A stretch of DNA of 64,000 bases. Origin: Maribacter algicola (GTDB lineage: Bacteria > Bacteroidota > Bacteroidia > Flavobacteriales > Flavobacteriaceae). Made by a program: the position numbers and the translations under genes. Where the stretch lies: positions 248,001-312,000 of the forward strand of contig NZ_QUSX01000001.1 of the NCBI RefSeq assembly GCF_003933245.1. The letters run 5' to 3'. Shown here in pieces: positions 42,259 to 52,457 of this stretch (position 1 is its first letter; each line of letters begins with the position of its first letter). The notes under the pieces were generated by a model. That model was given only the letters and a program-made list of their open reading frames with translations. It was not told the origin of the DNA and made no database searches.

Positions 42259-42277
42259 CTGCTAGGATTTAAGGCTG

Positions 42278-42285
42278 CAAAACTA
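42278..42285 (-). promoter_or_regulatory. -7 box of the argS promoter
   Basis: TAGTTTTG on the minus strand matches TAnnTTTG and lies 20 bp before the argS start. No clear -33 TTG is seen. Confidence 0.35.
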
Positions 42286-42391
42286 AGCATTTTTTGTCCT
42301 TTTAAGTCGAATCTATAGTCATTACCCCTTCTTTTCTGTAACTTTAATTATCCCATTTATAGTCCAAACAGGACTCCTAAAATATGATAGC

Positions 42392-42817
42392 ATGATATTG
42401 AACGTATCCTATAACAATAAGTCCATTTCCCAAAAAATCGACAATGAGGTAGGCAAACCCTTTACCCTTAAGGAGCGCTGGAACTTGGGAGGTATAGGAT
42501 CACCCAAACTCATTATTACAGAGGCAAGTATTGAGATACGAAATTTGCTCATATTGGATAACAATATGGACACCTGTAATATTGAAATTAGGCCAAAGGG
42601 CATTATTGTGAGGTTCAGGTCCCTATTGGAAACCTTTGCCCTAATTGTGCCTTATTATAAACTTACGCTTTACAAAGGCGAGTCCTCCGTGTATTCGCTT
42701 TATAGGGACCAATATTTTATTAAAGTGGAATCGGATACCAAAGCCGTTCAAAAGTTTTTCAAAAAACTATTGGCGTTTAAAGCCGATAACACTCCAACCT
42801 CCTTGGAAGATCTATAA
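42392..42817 (+). CDS. Hypothetical protein, PH-like beta-rich
   Basis: The 141-residue soluble protein has no signal. Alternating beta strands (IEIRPKGIIVRFRSLLETFALIVPYYKLTLYK, then YFIKVESDTKAVQKFFKKLLAFK) resemble a small PH-like or GRAM-like fold with a terminal helix, but this is a guess from pattern. It lies 47 bp before the SDR-type gene on the same strand. Confidence 0.6.
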   Translation: MILNVSYNNKSISQKIDNEVGKPFTLKERWNLGGIGSPKLIITEASIEIRNLLILDNNMDTCNIEIRPKGIIVRFRSLLETFALIVPYYKLTLYKGESSVYSLYRDQYFIKVESDTKAVQKFFKKLLAFKADNTPTSLEDL

Positions 42818-42864
42818 GGATTCCCGATTTCAAATGTCAATAGTAAAATAAATTTTCTACAGCT

Positions 42865-44292
42865 ATGAAAATATTACTTACAGGTGCCAACGGATATATA
42901 GGCATGCGATTACTGCCGCAATTGATTTCGGACGGCCATCATGTAGTATGCGCGGTACGTGATTCTGATAGGTTCTCCATTGATGAGGAAACAAAGGCCC
43001 AAGTTGAAATTGTAGAAGTTGACTTTTTAGAGGAAGTCAAGCCGGATGTACTGCCGAAAGATATAGAAATCGCTTACTTTCTGATTCATTCCATGAGTTC
43101 ATCTACCAAGAATTTTGATGAAAAGGAAGCTGCTACCGCAAAAAATTTCAATTTATATTTGGCTTCCACCAACATTCGACAAGTAATTTACCTCAGTGGT
43201 ATCGTAAACGATAAAAAATTATCCAAGCATCTGAGTTCCCGCAAAAATGTTGAGGATATCCTATCAAAAGGAGAATTTTCACTTACCGTACTTAGGGCCG
43301 GAATAATCGTGGGCTCCGGTAGCTCTTCGTTTGAAATCATTAGGGACCTTTGTGAAAAACTACCCGTCATGATTACCCCAAAATGGGTTTTGACAAAAAC
43401 GCATCCCATTGCAATCAGGGACGTCATTTCCTTTCTAATCGGTGTTCTTGGGAATGAAAAGACCTTTGATGACTCTTTTGATATAGCTGGCCCCGACGTG
43501 CTCACCTATAAAGAAATGTTGCACCAGTATGCAGAGGTTAGGGGATTTAAAAATTGGATATTTACAGTACCCGTAATGACCCCAAAACTATCATCCTATT
43601 GGCTCTATTTTGTCACCTCCACATCCTATAAATTAGCATTAAACCTTGTGGACAGTATGAAAATTGAAGTTATCGCCAGAGACGACAAACTAGCTAAACT
43701 ACTTAAAATCAATACACATTCTTACAAGGAAGCCATTGAAATGGCCTTTAAAAAAATAGAACAAAACTTAGTTGTAAGCAGTTGGAAGGACAGTATGGTC
43801 AGTGGGCGCTTTAACAAAAGTTTGGAAAAATATATACAAGTTCCCAAATACGGGGTGCTGCAGGACCAACAGACAATTAAAATAGAAGACCCAAAAAAAG
43901 TGATGGAAAATATCTGGAAAATTGGAGGGGAACAAGGCTGGTACTACGGTAACATTTTATGGAAATTACGGGGTTTTCTGGATAAGCTTATTGGTGGGGT
44001 GGGACTAAGAAGGGGAAGAACCCATCCTGATAAAATTTATCCGGGGGACTCCCTGGATTTTTGGCGGGTACTCTTGGCGGATAAAAAGAAAAAAAGACTG
44101 TTGCTCTTTGCCGAAATGCGATTGCCTGGTGAGGCATGGCTGGAATTTAAAATCGACAGGGACAATGTATTGCATCAGACCGCCACTTTTCGCCCACGTG
44201 GCCTAAAAGGGCGCTTGTATTGGTACAGTCTCGTTCCCTTTCATTATTTTATTTTTGGTGGTATGATTCGAAACATTGCAAAAACAAAATGA
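42865..44292 (+). CDS. NAD(P)-binding SDR-type protein with C-terminal DUF2867 domain
   Basis: The first 290 residues form an atypical short-chain dehydrogenase: TGANGYIGMRLLPQL nucleotide loop at the start, AYFLIHSM, and YLSGIVNDKKLSKHLSSR. The last 150 residues (WKIGGEQGWYYGNILWKLRGFLDKL... to the aromatic-rich C-terminus) match DUF2867. Total length 475. Such fusions are annotated as putative NAD-dependent epimerase-like proteins; the substrate is unknown. The aldehyde dehydrogenase starts 3 bp later, so the two should act together. Confidence 0.82.
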   Translation: MKILLTGANGYIGMRLLPQLISDGHHVVCAVRDSDRFSIDEETKAQVEIVEVDFLEEVKPDVLPKDIEIAYFLIHSMSSSTKNFDEKEAATAKNFNLYLASTNIRQVIYLSGIVNDKKLSKHLSSRKNVEDILSKGEFSLTVLRAGIIVGSGSSSFEIIRDLCEKLPVMITPKWVLTKTHPIAIRDVISFLIGVLGNEKTFDDSFDIAGPDVLTYKEMLHQYAEVRGFKNWIFTVPVMTPKLSSYWLYFVTSTSYKLALNLVDSMKIEVIARDDKLAKLLKINTHSYKEAIEMAFKKIEQNLVVSSWKDSMVSGRFNKSLEKYIQVPKYGVLQDQQTIKIEDPKKVMENIWKIGGEQGWYYGNILWKLRGFLDKLIGGVGLRRGRTHPDKIYPGDSLDFWRVLLADKKKKRLLLFAEMRLPGEAWLEFKIDRDNVLHQTATFRPRGLKGRLYWYSLVPFHYFIFGGMIRNIAKTK

Positions 44293-44295
44293 CCT

Positions 44296-45669
44296 ATGAT
44301 TGCATCCATGGTGAAAAAACAACGGGAATTTTTTGGTTCGGGGGTTACAAAGGACCTGAAGTTTAGAAAATCCTACCTTAAAAAGCTACGAGCGGCCGTA
44401 ATTACTTATGAAGACCGAATTTGTGATGCCCTTTATGCCGATTTTAAAAAACCGAAGTTCGAATCCCTTGCCACGGAAACCCAGTTCGTACTCTATGAAT
44501 TGGACGAGGCCCTGAAAAATCTAGACTATTGGAGCAAACCAAAACGGGTGAATTCCACATGGGTCAATTTTCCTTCTTCGGATTGGCTCTACCCGCAACC
44601 CTACGGAAATACGCTTATCATTGCACCTTGGAACTATCCCTTCCTACTGACCATCTCACCCCTTATAGGAGCCTTGGCAGCTGGCAATACGGCCGTATTA
44701 AAACCCTCTGAATTTACGTCCAGCACGGCCAAAATCATCAGTGAAATTATTACGGAAGTATTTCCCGAAGACTATGTAGCCGTCGTGGAGGGCGGTATCG
44801 AAACTTCCCAAGAATTATTATCCCTGAAATGGGACTATATTTTCTTTACGGGAAGCACGAAAGTGGGCAAAATAATCTATCAAAAGGCCGCGGAACACCT
44901 AACGCCCGTCACCTTGGAACTTGGAGGCAAAAACCCCTGCATAGTGGATGAATCGGCCACCATTGCCGTTAGTGCCAAACGCATCGTTTGGGGTAAATTC
45001 CTAAACTGCGGTCAGACCTGTATTGCCCCGGATTACATACTGGTCCACAAAAAGGTGAAAAAGGAATTGGTAAAGGAACTGGGCAAGAGCATTTCAGAGC
45101 TATACGGCCCTTCCGTAGAAGACTCTCCCGATTTGGCCCGAATCGCCCATACATCGCATTATGAGGATCTAAAGGAAATGTTGACCGGACAACGCATATT
45201 GCTGGGTGGGGATTTTAATGACCAGACCCAATATATGGCCCCAACGTTGGTGGACGAACCCAAACTGGAAAGCAAAATTATGGAAGGTGAAATATTTGGG
45301 CCCTTGCTTCCCATAATTTCCTATGAAACGGAAGAGGACATAGATAGTTATATTTCAAACTATGAAAAGCCCCTGGCGCTCTACGTCTTTAGCAAAAAGA
45401 AAAAATTCAGGGAGAAAATGATACATACCTACAGTTTTGGCGGAGGGGTCATGAACGATACCTTGCTCCATATTACAAATAGCACACTACCGTTTGGAGG
45501 CGTAGGTGCTTCCGGTATTGGCCGCTATCATGGAAAATATTCCTTCGATACTTTTTCACACCAAAAGGCCATCATCAAAAAAAGTTTTTGGCCGGAAATT
45601 CCACTTCGATATCCACCATATATATTACCGGAAAAACTGGCGAAGAAACTCAATTTCCTTTTTAAATAA
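44296..45669 (+). CDS. Aldehyde dehydrogenase (class 3-like)
   Basis: This is an NAD(P)-dependent aldehyde dehydrogenase of 457 residues. Conserved elements are APWNYPF, LKPSE, FTGSTKVGK, the general base E208 in LELGGKNP, and the nucleophile C242 in NCGQTCIAPD. The C-terminus is hydrophobic/basic, like fatty aldehyde dehydrogenases of the ALDH3 group. It is co-transcribed with the SDR/DUF2867 gene. Oxidation of a long-chain or lipid-derived aldehyde is likely but not proven. Confidence 0.88.
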   Translation: MIASMVKKQREFFGSGVTKDLKFRKSYLKKLRAAVITYEDRICDALYADFKKPKFESLATETQFVLYELDEALKNLDYWSKPKRVNSTWVNFPSSDWLYPQPYGNTLIIAPWNYPFLLTISPLIGALAAGNTAVLKPSEFTSSTAKIISEIITEVFPEDYVAVVEGGIETSQELLSLKWDYIFFTGSTKVGKIIYQKAAEHLTPVTLELGGKNPCIVDESATIAVSAKRIVWGKFLNCGQTCIAPDYILVHKKVKKELVKELGKSISELYGPSVEDSPDLARIAHTSHYEDLKEMLTGQRILLGGDFNDQTQYMAPTLVDEPKLESKIMEGEIFGPLLPIISYETEEDIDSYISNYEKPLALYVFSKKKKFREKMIHTYSFGGGVMNDTLLHITNSTLPFGGVGASGIGRYHGKYSFDTFSHQKAIIKKSFWPEIPLRYPPYILPEKLAKKLNFLFK

Positions 45670-46076
45670 CAAAATAAAATGGGGGTTCCATCACAATTAT
45701 CGCTGCTAATGACCAAACCTGTATTTAGTCAAAAGGACATCCTACTTTTGTATCCATAATTTTTACCCTTTTGTCTTTACGTTCATTTTTCCTTGATGAA
45801 AAATGAACCAAAAAATCAAGTAGGGCCAAGGAAATTGCTGCGCACCGCCCACTTTAGTGACTACATGCGTTGTGCCCTGCACCGCACTTTCGTCCCTCCG
45901 AGGGCTATTTCTGCGTCCCGACCTATCCATCAAGGCACCACCCAGACACCTCAATGAATCAAGTTTTTAGGAAAAATACCTCTTTTAAAATCTTTTTTTC
46001 GGGTATAGAACCTAAATACTAAAATTAGTTTCTCCTAAATAAATCAACAAAAAGCTAAAATAGGTATCTGCAACTA
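45670..46076. repeat. Intergenic element with perfect palindrome and GC-rich core
   Basis: The gap between convergent genes contains a perfect 11-bp inverted repeat GTTCATTTTTC/GAAAAATGAAC with a 6-nt loop (45781-45808), followed by AACCAAAAAATCAAG and a core at about 45825-45945 that is visibly more GC-rich than the AT-rich flanks. A minus-strand open frame here (45763-45954) has a composition unlike a protein. I recall similar GTTCATTTTTC palindromes between genes in other Flavobacteriia, which suggests a dispersed repeat; this cannot be confirmed from one window. Confidence 0.5.
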
Positions 46077-47009
46077 TTACTTTTTAGGCAAAAACACTTC
46101 CGCCATCATACATCGGGCACTACCGCCACCGCACGCTTCAATGGTATCCAAAGGACTGTGGACTATTTTGCACCTTTTTTCAATTAGAGCGACCTGTGAA
46201 TCCTCCAAACTGTTAAACGCTGCGGAACTCATTACCAGAAGTCTTTTTTCATCCTTCCCTAAAACCTCCAGCATGTTACCTGCAAAATTATGCATCTGTT
46301 GCTCGCTAATAGCAATGATTTCCTTACCATCGTTTCTTAGATTATCCATCACAAGTTTGCGCTCCTTTTTATCATCAATGCTGTCCAAACAAATAATGGC
46401 AAAATCCTCTCCTAGGGCCATCATCACGTTGGTATGGTATATAGGCAATCTTTTTCCATCGACCGATTGGTTGGCGGTGAAAATAACCGGCATACAATCG
46501 AAATCCTCACAGAATTCAATGAACAAATCTTCATTGGCCCTTTCTGATAAGGCACAATAAGCCTTTTGGTTTACACGGTCCAAAATGATGCTGCCCGTAC
46601 CCTCCAAAAAGACACCCTCTTCTTCCGCATCTGTATAATCCATGATATTTTTTATCAGAAAACCGTATTCCTCCATTATTTCCAAAATATCCTCTCTCCG
46701 TTCGTTCCTTCTGTTTTCGGCAAACATAGGATATACGCCAACCGTACCGTTGGCATGAAAGGAAATCCAGTTATTGGGAAAAATACTATCTGGAGTATCT
46801 GGTTCAGTGGTGTCATCCACAACAATTACATTGACACCTTCCGCACTTAATTTTTCCACAAATCCATCGAACTCATGTTGGGCCTTGGCATTAATGGTCT
46901 TGTTCTTCTCATCCAAGTCCTCCATAAAATAATTGTTCACGGCCGTTTGTTCGTTCATTCGAAAATTCACAGGCCGAATCATCAAAATGGTATTGGTAAT
47001 TTGCATCAT
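46077..47009 (-). CDS. Citrulline/arginine hydrolase-like amidinohydrolase (CtlX type)
   Basis: This is a 310-residue guanidino-group-modifying enzyme of the CtlX type (citrulline-utilisation hydrolase) with a pentein fold. IRPVNFRMNEQTAVNNYF opens the domain, PDSIFPNNWISFH is family-typical, GTGSIILD and YHTNVMMALG follow, and the nucleophile is C300 in GGGSARCMMAEVF. It is 3 bp downstream of the DDAH-like gene. The true substrate may be citrulline, arginine or an N-acyl form. Confidence 0.8.
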   Translation of the reverse strand: MMQITNTILMIRPVNFRMNEQTAVNNYFMEDLDEKNKTINAKAQHEFDGFVEKLSAEGVNVIVVDDTTEPDTPDSIFPNNWISFHANGTVGVYPMFAENRRNERREDILEIMEEYGFLIKNIMDYTDAEEEGVFLEGTGSIILDRVNQKAYCALSERANEDLFIEFCEDFDCMPVIFTANQSVDGKRLPIYHTNVMMALGEDFAIICLDSIDDKKERKLVMDNLRNDGKEIIAISEQQMHNFAGNMLEVLGKDEKRLLVMSSAAFNSLEDSQVALIEKRCKIVHSPLDTIEACGGGSARCMMAEVFLPKK

Positions 47010-47012
47010 AAA

Positions 47013-47924
47013 TTATTCCCTGATTAATGGTAAAGTACTACATCTTAAAAGTCCTTCTTGTTTGGAAATCTCGGCATATGGAACTTCTTCCACCGTAAAA
47101 CCATGCTCCCTAAGCCAATTGTTGAGCCTTGTAAAGTTCTTTTCCGAAACCACGACATCGGGTGCAATTGAAAAGACATTGCTGAACATGTGATACATTT
47201 CATCGGCGGTAATTTCAAAAACATTTTCCTTTCCAAAAAAATCCACCAACCATTGATACTCCTCTTCAACAAGGAACCCATTTTTGTGAAGAATGGCCAT
47301 TCCCTTGCCTAAAGGTTGAAAACAACAGTCCAGATGCAAGGCATTTTCACGGGCATTTTTGGATTTTCTCAATTCAAAGGACTTTACCTTTTTCCCAGGA
47401 AATTGATTACGTAAATACTCGACCGCATGCACATTGGTTCTTGCGGTAATATGTTCTGCGTAATCCGCCCCAGTATAAGTGCCCACAAAAATATAATCGT
47501 TCCAAGGCATAACATCACCTCCTTCCACATGCACTTTTTCCGGTGGATGCAAAATATTTTCCTCTTCAATCTTATCAAGTACGTGAAGTATGGCCTCAAC
47601 CTCCTTTTCCCTATCCGGTAATATATTTGAAATAATAAGCTTATCCTCGATTACGAAGGCGATATCCCTTGAAAATATTTGGTTACAGTCTTCTAGGACC
47701 TCTGGCCTAAAGACGGCTACATCGTATTTTTTTAACACCTCTGAAAATGCCTCCATCTCCCTTATCATATCTTCCTCTTTGGGATAAGTACCTGCTAAAA
47801 TATGTTCTAGCGATTTTGGGTCATAAGCATCCTCAGGTTTGGGAATTGGCCCACAACTTTCTGCAGTTCCCAAAACTACGGCCTTCAACCTTGAAATTTC
47901 ATCATTAACACTTAGCCTAAGCAT
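47013..47924 (-). CDS. Amidinotransferase/dimethylarginine dimethylaminohydrolase-like protein
   Basis: This is a 303-residue pentein-fold enzyme. Family features are NQIFSRDIAFVIED, VEGGDVMPWNDYIFVG, the His in ALHLDCCFQPLG, and a C-terminal nucleophile Cys in GLLRCSTLPL (about 295). It is homologous in fold to its downstream neighbour. Hydrolysis of a guanidino compound (arginine, methylarginine or agmatine-like) is expected. Confidence 0.78.
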   Translation of the reverse strand: MLRLSVNDEISRLKAVVLGTAESCGPIPKPEDAYDPKSLEHILAGTYPKEEDMIREMEAFSEVLKKYDVAVFRPEVLEDCNQIFSRDIAFVIEDKLIISNILPDREKEVEAILHVLDKIEEENILHPPEKVHVEGGDVMPWNDYIFVGTYTGADYAEHITARTNVHAVEYLRNQFPGKKVKSFELRKSKNARENALHLDCCFQPLGKGMAILHKNGFLVEEEYQWLVDFFGKENVFEITADEMYHMFSNVFSIAPDVVVSEKNFTRLNNWLREHGFTVEEVPYAEISKQEGLLRCSTLPLIRE

Positions 47925-47959
47925 ATTATCAATTTTGACCGCTAAGGTAAGACTAAAAA

Positions 47960-47987
47960 ACGCCCTCTTAAAACTTTAAGAGGGCGT
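47960..47987 (-). terminator. Rho-independent terminator of gltA
   Basis: ACGCCCTCTTA/TAAGAGGGCGT (11 bp or more, 6-nt loop) is followed on the minus strand by six T. It lies 26 bp past the gltA stop and upstream of the amidinohydrolase gene. Confidence 0.9.
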
Positions 47988-48013
47988 TCTACATTATGAA
48001 TTCAGTTATTGGC

Positions 48014-49300
48014 TTAACGTGATTTTAAATCTACAAATGGTCTAAGGTTTTCACCTATATACACTTGGCGCGGTCTTCCTATAGGTTCACCTCGTAATCT
48101 CATTTCTCTCCATTGGGCAATCCATCCAGGAAGCCTGCCTAAGGCAAACATTACCGTGAACATTTCCGTGGGAATGCCCAATGCGCGGTAGATAATACCT
48201 GAGTAGAAATCCACATTGGGATATAATTTTCTATCCACAAAGTATGGGTCTTCCAAGGCTTCCTTTTCAAGCCCTTTGGCGATATCCAAAATTGGATCTT
48301 GTATTCCCAAATCCCCCAATACTTCGTCTGCCGCCTTCTTTATAATCTTGGCGCGTGGGTCAAAGTTTTTATAGACCCTGTGACCGAAGCCCATTAACCT
48401 AAAAGGATCTTCCTTATCCTTGGCCTTGGCCATATATTTCTTGGTATCACCGCCATCCGCCTCTATGGCCTCCAACATTTCCAATACGGCCTGATTGGCC
48501 CCGCCGTGCAACGGTCCCCAAAGTGCAGAAATTCCAGCGGACAGGGAAGCGAACAACCCTGCATGGGAAGAACCTACGATTCGCACGGTAGAAGTAGAAC
48601 AGTTTTGCTCGTGGTCTGCATGTAAAATCAATAGTTTATCCAAGGCATCTATAACGACTTTGTTCTTTTTGTATTCCTGATTTGGTCTTTTGAACATCAT
48701 TTTATGAATGTTCTCCACATAACCCAAGGTATCATCGCCATAATCTAGCGGCAATCCCTTCTTCTTGCGTAGCGTCCATGCAACCAAAACGGGGAACTTG
48801 GCCAAAATCCTAACTATGGAGCGATACATGTCCTTTTCAGAACTTACGTCCACCGTTGAAGGATTAAAGGCAATCAAGGCACTTGTCAATGAAGATAACA
48901 CACCCATAGGATGCGCAGATTTTGGAAATCCGTCCAAAATCTTTTTCATCTCCTCATCTACATGGGATTCATCCGTAATATCCTTATGGAATTTGGCCAA
49001 CTCTTCTTCATTTGGAAGTTCACCAAATATTAGCAAATAAGCCACTTCCAGAAAGTCGGCCTTTTCCGCAAGCTCCTCAATAGAATATCCTCGATACCTT
49101 AAAATACCCTTTTCACCATCTAAAAAAGTGATGGCACTTTCACAGGACCCCGTGTTCTTATATCCTGGATCTATGGTAATAATCCCTCCCGTAGAAGACC
49201 TTAAGGTCTTAATATCAATGGCGAGTTCATTTTCCGTTCCTTCAACAACGGGAAACTCGTATTTATTACCATTATATTCTAAAGTAGCTTTATCTGACAT
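48014..49300 (-). CDS. gltA: Citrate synthase
   Basis: GltA condenses oxaloacetate and acetyl-CoA to citrate in the TCA cycle. It is a 428-residue hexameric-type (type II) enzyme with the N-terminal beta domain (TLEYNGNKYEFPVVEGTENELAID). Active-site His residues are in WGPLHGGANQAVLEML and GFGHRVYKNFDPRAKI; the Asp region is in EDPYFVDRKLYPNVDFYSG. It has its own promoter and terminator. Confidence 0.96.
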   Translation of the reverse strand: MSDKATLEYNGNKYEFPVVEGTENELAIDIKTLRSSTGGIITIDPGYKNTGSCESAITFLDGEKGILRYRGYSIEELAEKADFLEVAYLLIFGELPNEEELAKFHKDITDESHVDEEMKKILDGFPKSAHPMGVLSSLTSALIAFNPSTVDVSSEKDMYRSIVRILAKFPVLVAWTLRKKKGLPLDYGDDTLGYVENIHKMMFKRPNQEYKKNKVVIDALDKLLILHADHEQNCSTSTVRIVGSSHAGLFASLSAGISALWGPLHGGANQAVLEMLEAIEADGGDTKKYMAKAKDKEDPFRLMGFGHRVYKNFDPRAKIIKKAADEVLGDLGIQDPILDIAKGLEKEALEDPYFVDRKLYPNVDFYSGIIYRALGIPTEMFTVMFALGRLPGWIAQWREMRLRGEPIGRPRQVYIGENLRPFVDLKSR

Positions 49301-49331
49301 TTTAATATTTTACGTGTTAATCGATTAGAGG

Positions 49332-49362
49332 TAAAGTTAAGAAAACAGGGGTATTTTAACAA
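49332..49362 (-). promoter_or_regulatory. gltA promoter
   Basis: On the minus strand TTG (49360-49362) is followed after 20 nt by TAACTTTA (49332-49339), a near match to the flavobacterial -33/-7 pair. The leader would be about 25 nt. Confidence 0.45.
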
Positions 49363-49416
49363 TTTCGCCCAGAGCTTTGGGCTAAAATTAACAATTAGTT
49401 CGGCGTACGGAAAAAC

Positions 49417-50952
49417 CTATAACAAATAAAGATCTTTGTAATATGCATCAACGGAATCTTCCCAAGTAAAACGCATTTTTTTTGCATTCGCCTTAATACG
49501 TTTCCAAGTGGGTTTGTCATTTTCCCAAACATTCAATGCCTCGTCAAAAACCTTGACCATATTTCTGATTTGTTGGTCATAGGTCTTTCCCTGAAAGGCA
49601 AAACCCGTCTTCATATGGGTCACAGTATCCTTCAAACCTCCGGTGTGGTGCACCAAACAAGGATTACCGTTTCTCATGGCCAACATTTGACTTATTCCGC
49701 AGGGCTCGAACAAACTTGGCATAAAGTAGAGATCTGTTTCCAAGTACATGGAATCGATCAGATCTTCCGACTGTCCGTTGGTAAAAATAAAATTCTTGTG
49801 CTTGTAGCTCATTTTACGGAACAAATCCTCATAATCCGGATTCCCGGTTCCCAATAGCATAAAAATACCCTCAACTTGATCCAACCTTTTTAATATTTCC
49901 TCAAAAGCCTCTGGCGAACGTTTTAGGAAATAAAATTTCTGTTCCGTCAACCTGGCTACGCTGGAAACAATAAACTTGGGTCTGTTTCCTACGTATTGCA
50001 TAATCTTTTCGCCGGTATGGGCCAAAAAATCAGCCTTGTATTTTTTGGATTCGTCCTGTAACCAACGAAACAAGGCCTTTACGGTATTCCTGTAAAGATT
50101 TCCCTTTTCCGCGGTTCTAATGTTATTGTAATTGGATGCATTCAAGATACCAAACAGTCTTCCTTCATTATTCGCTTTTTGCAAATCTTTTTCCAAGCCT
50201 TCCCCGCCAATAAACTCGGGCGGTCTACTGGGCAGCATAACATCTTCCTTATATGATGGGGATACCGTATGCACTGCATCCGCCAAACGAATCCCTACGG
50301 CCATTAAGTTAATACAGTCCGGGTAACGTGGATCCATCAATGTCTTATGATCTAATTGGATTTCTGGAAACCAATGGTTTACAGAGGCATAATTGTTATA
50401 AAACGGTCTGATACCCTGTATCGCCAGGTTATGTATGCTATAAACATATCGGATTTTTTTTAGGTCGCGATAGGCGGGGTGATATGCCTTTAGAAATAAT
50501 ACGGCACTGGAATGCCAATCGTGCATGTGTACAATATCCAAAGTACCGAACGCCCCAATTTTTATAGCTTCGGCGACCGCTGTAGAAAAAATCATGAATT
50601 TTACGAAGTCATTGAAGAATGGCTCCGTTGGATCATCATGATAAATATGGGCAATACCACCCTCTTTTATTTCGGGATGGTGAATGACATAATGGGTAAT
50701 ATTCTTTATGATTTTCTTGGGTAGCACCTCATAAATCTCTGCCTCATATGTAGTCCCCCTTAAGATAAATTCCAACGGCGCCTTAAAGATTCCGTTCTGA
50801 TGCAACCTCCCATACGATGGCACTACCACGTGGGCCCGATCACCGCGATTGGCAATTTCCCTGGGAACATCCCTCACTACATCACCCATTCCTCCTGCCT
50901 TACAATCAGGAATTGCGTCGTTTTCCGCGGATACAAAAAGAAAATTATTCAT
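49417..50952 (-). CDS. glgA: Glycogen/starch synthase-like glycosyltransferase (GT5)
   Basis: This is a 511-residue GT-B enzyme. I choose the start at 50952 (MNNFLFVSAENDAIPDCKAGGMGDVVRD) because the ADP-glucose-binding KxGGxGDV motif belongs near the N-terminus; 20 upstream codons are open but atypical. Further landmarks are DIVHMHDWHSSAV, YSIHNLAIQG, FGILNASNYNN and the acceptor loop SLFEPCGISQMLAMRNGNPCLVHHTGGLKDTV. It should elongate alpha-1,4-glucan from ADP- or UDP-glucose. The other glycogen genes are not adjacent. Confidence 0.85.
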   Translation of the reverse strand: MNNFLFVSAENDAIPDCKAGGMGDVVRDVPREIANRGDRAHVVVPSYGRLHQNGIFKAPLEFILRGTTYEAEIYEVLPKKIIKNITHYVIHHPEIKEGGIAHIYHDDPTEPFFNDFVKFMIFSTAVAEAIKIGAFGTLDIVHMHDWHSSAVLFLKAYHPAYRDLKKIRYVYSIHNLAIQGIRPFYNNYASVNHWFPEIQLDHKTLMDPRYPDCINLMAVGIRLADAVHTVSPSYKEDVMLPSRPPEFIGGEGLEKDLQKANNEGRLFGILNASNYNNIRTAEKGNLYRNTVKALFRWLQDESKKYKADFLAHTGEKIMQYVGNRPKFIVSSVARLTEQKFYFLKRSPEAFEEILKRLDQVEGIFMLLGTGNPDYEDLFRKMSYKHKNFIFTNGQSEDLIDSMYLETDLYFMPSLFEPCGISQMLAMRNGNPCLVHHTGGLKDTVTHMKTGFAFQGKTYDQQIRNMVKVFDEALNVWENDKPTWKRIKANAKKMRFTWEDSVDAYYKDLYLL

Positions 50953-50981
50953 ACAATACACATAGGGGATTGATAACTTAG

Positions 50982-51013
50982 AAAAGGTAATTAAAGTTTT
51001 AGACTGTTCCAAA
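50982..51013 (-). promoter_or_regulatory. Promoter of the glycogen-synthase-like gene
   Basis: TTTG (51010-51013) and TACCTTTT (50982-50989) on the minus strand are separated by 20 nt. The spacing is the same as in the gltA promoter. Confidence 0.4.
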
Positions 51014-51016
51014 AAA

Positions 51017-51042
51017 AAAGGCTCTCTAAAAAGAAAGCCTTT
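51017..51042 (-). terminator. Rho-independent terminator of eno
   Basis: AAAGGCT/AGCCTTT with a 12-nt loop is followed by nine T on the minus strand. It lies 15 bp past the enolase stop. Confidence 0.85.
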
Positions 51043-51057
51043 TACCTGGTAACATCT

Positions 51058-52362
<1,305 letters not shown>

Positions 52363-52457
52363 TTAATAACTTGTTTGAAAATTGATGGATAAAGATACGA
52401 ACGTTAGCACCACATTGCTAAAATGATCCTTTCTATTCCACATAATATAACGATTTT

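Noticed and set aside
45763..45954. 63-codon minus-strand frame in the 45.8 kb element
   Set aside because: Its composition (Arg/Gly-rich, then FWFIFHQGK from the palindrome) is that of a translated repeat, and it has no plausible ribosome site.
49368..49384. GCCCA/TGGGC hairpin after the glycogen-synthase-like gene
   Set aside because: Only 5 bp and followed by GAAATTG rather than a T run, so not supported as a terminator.
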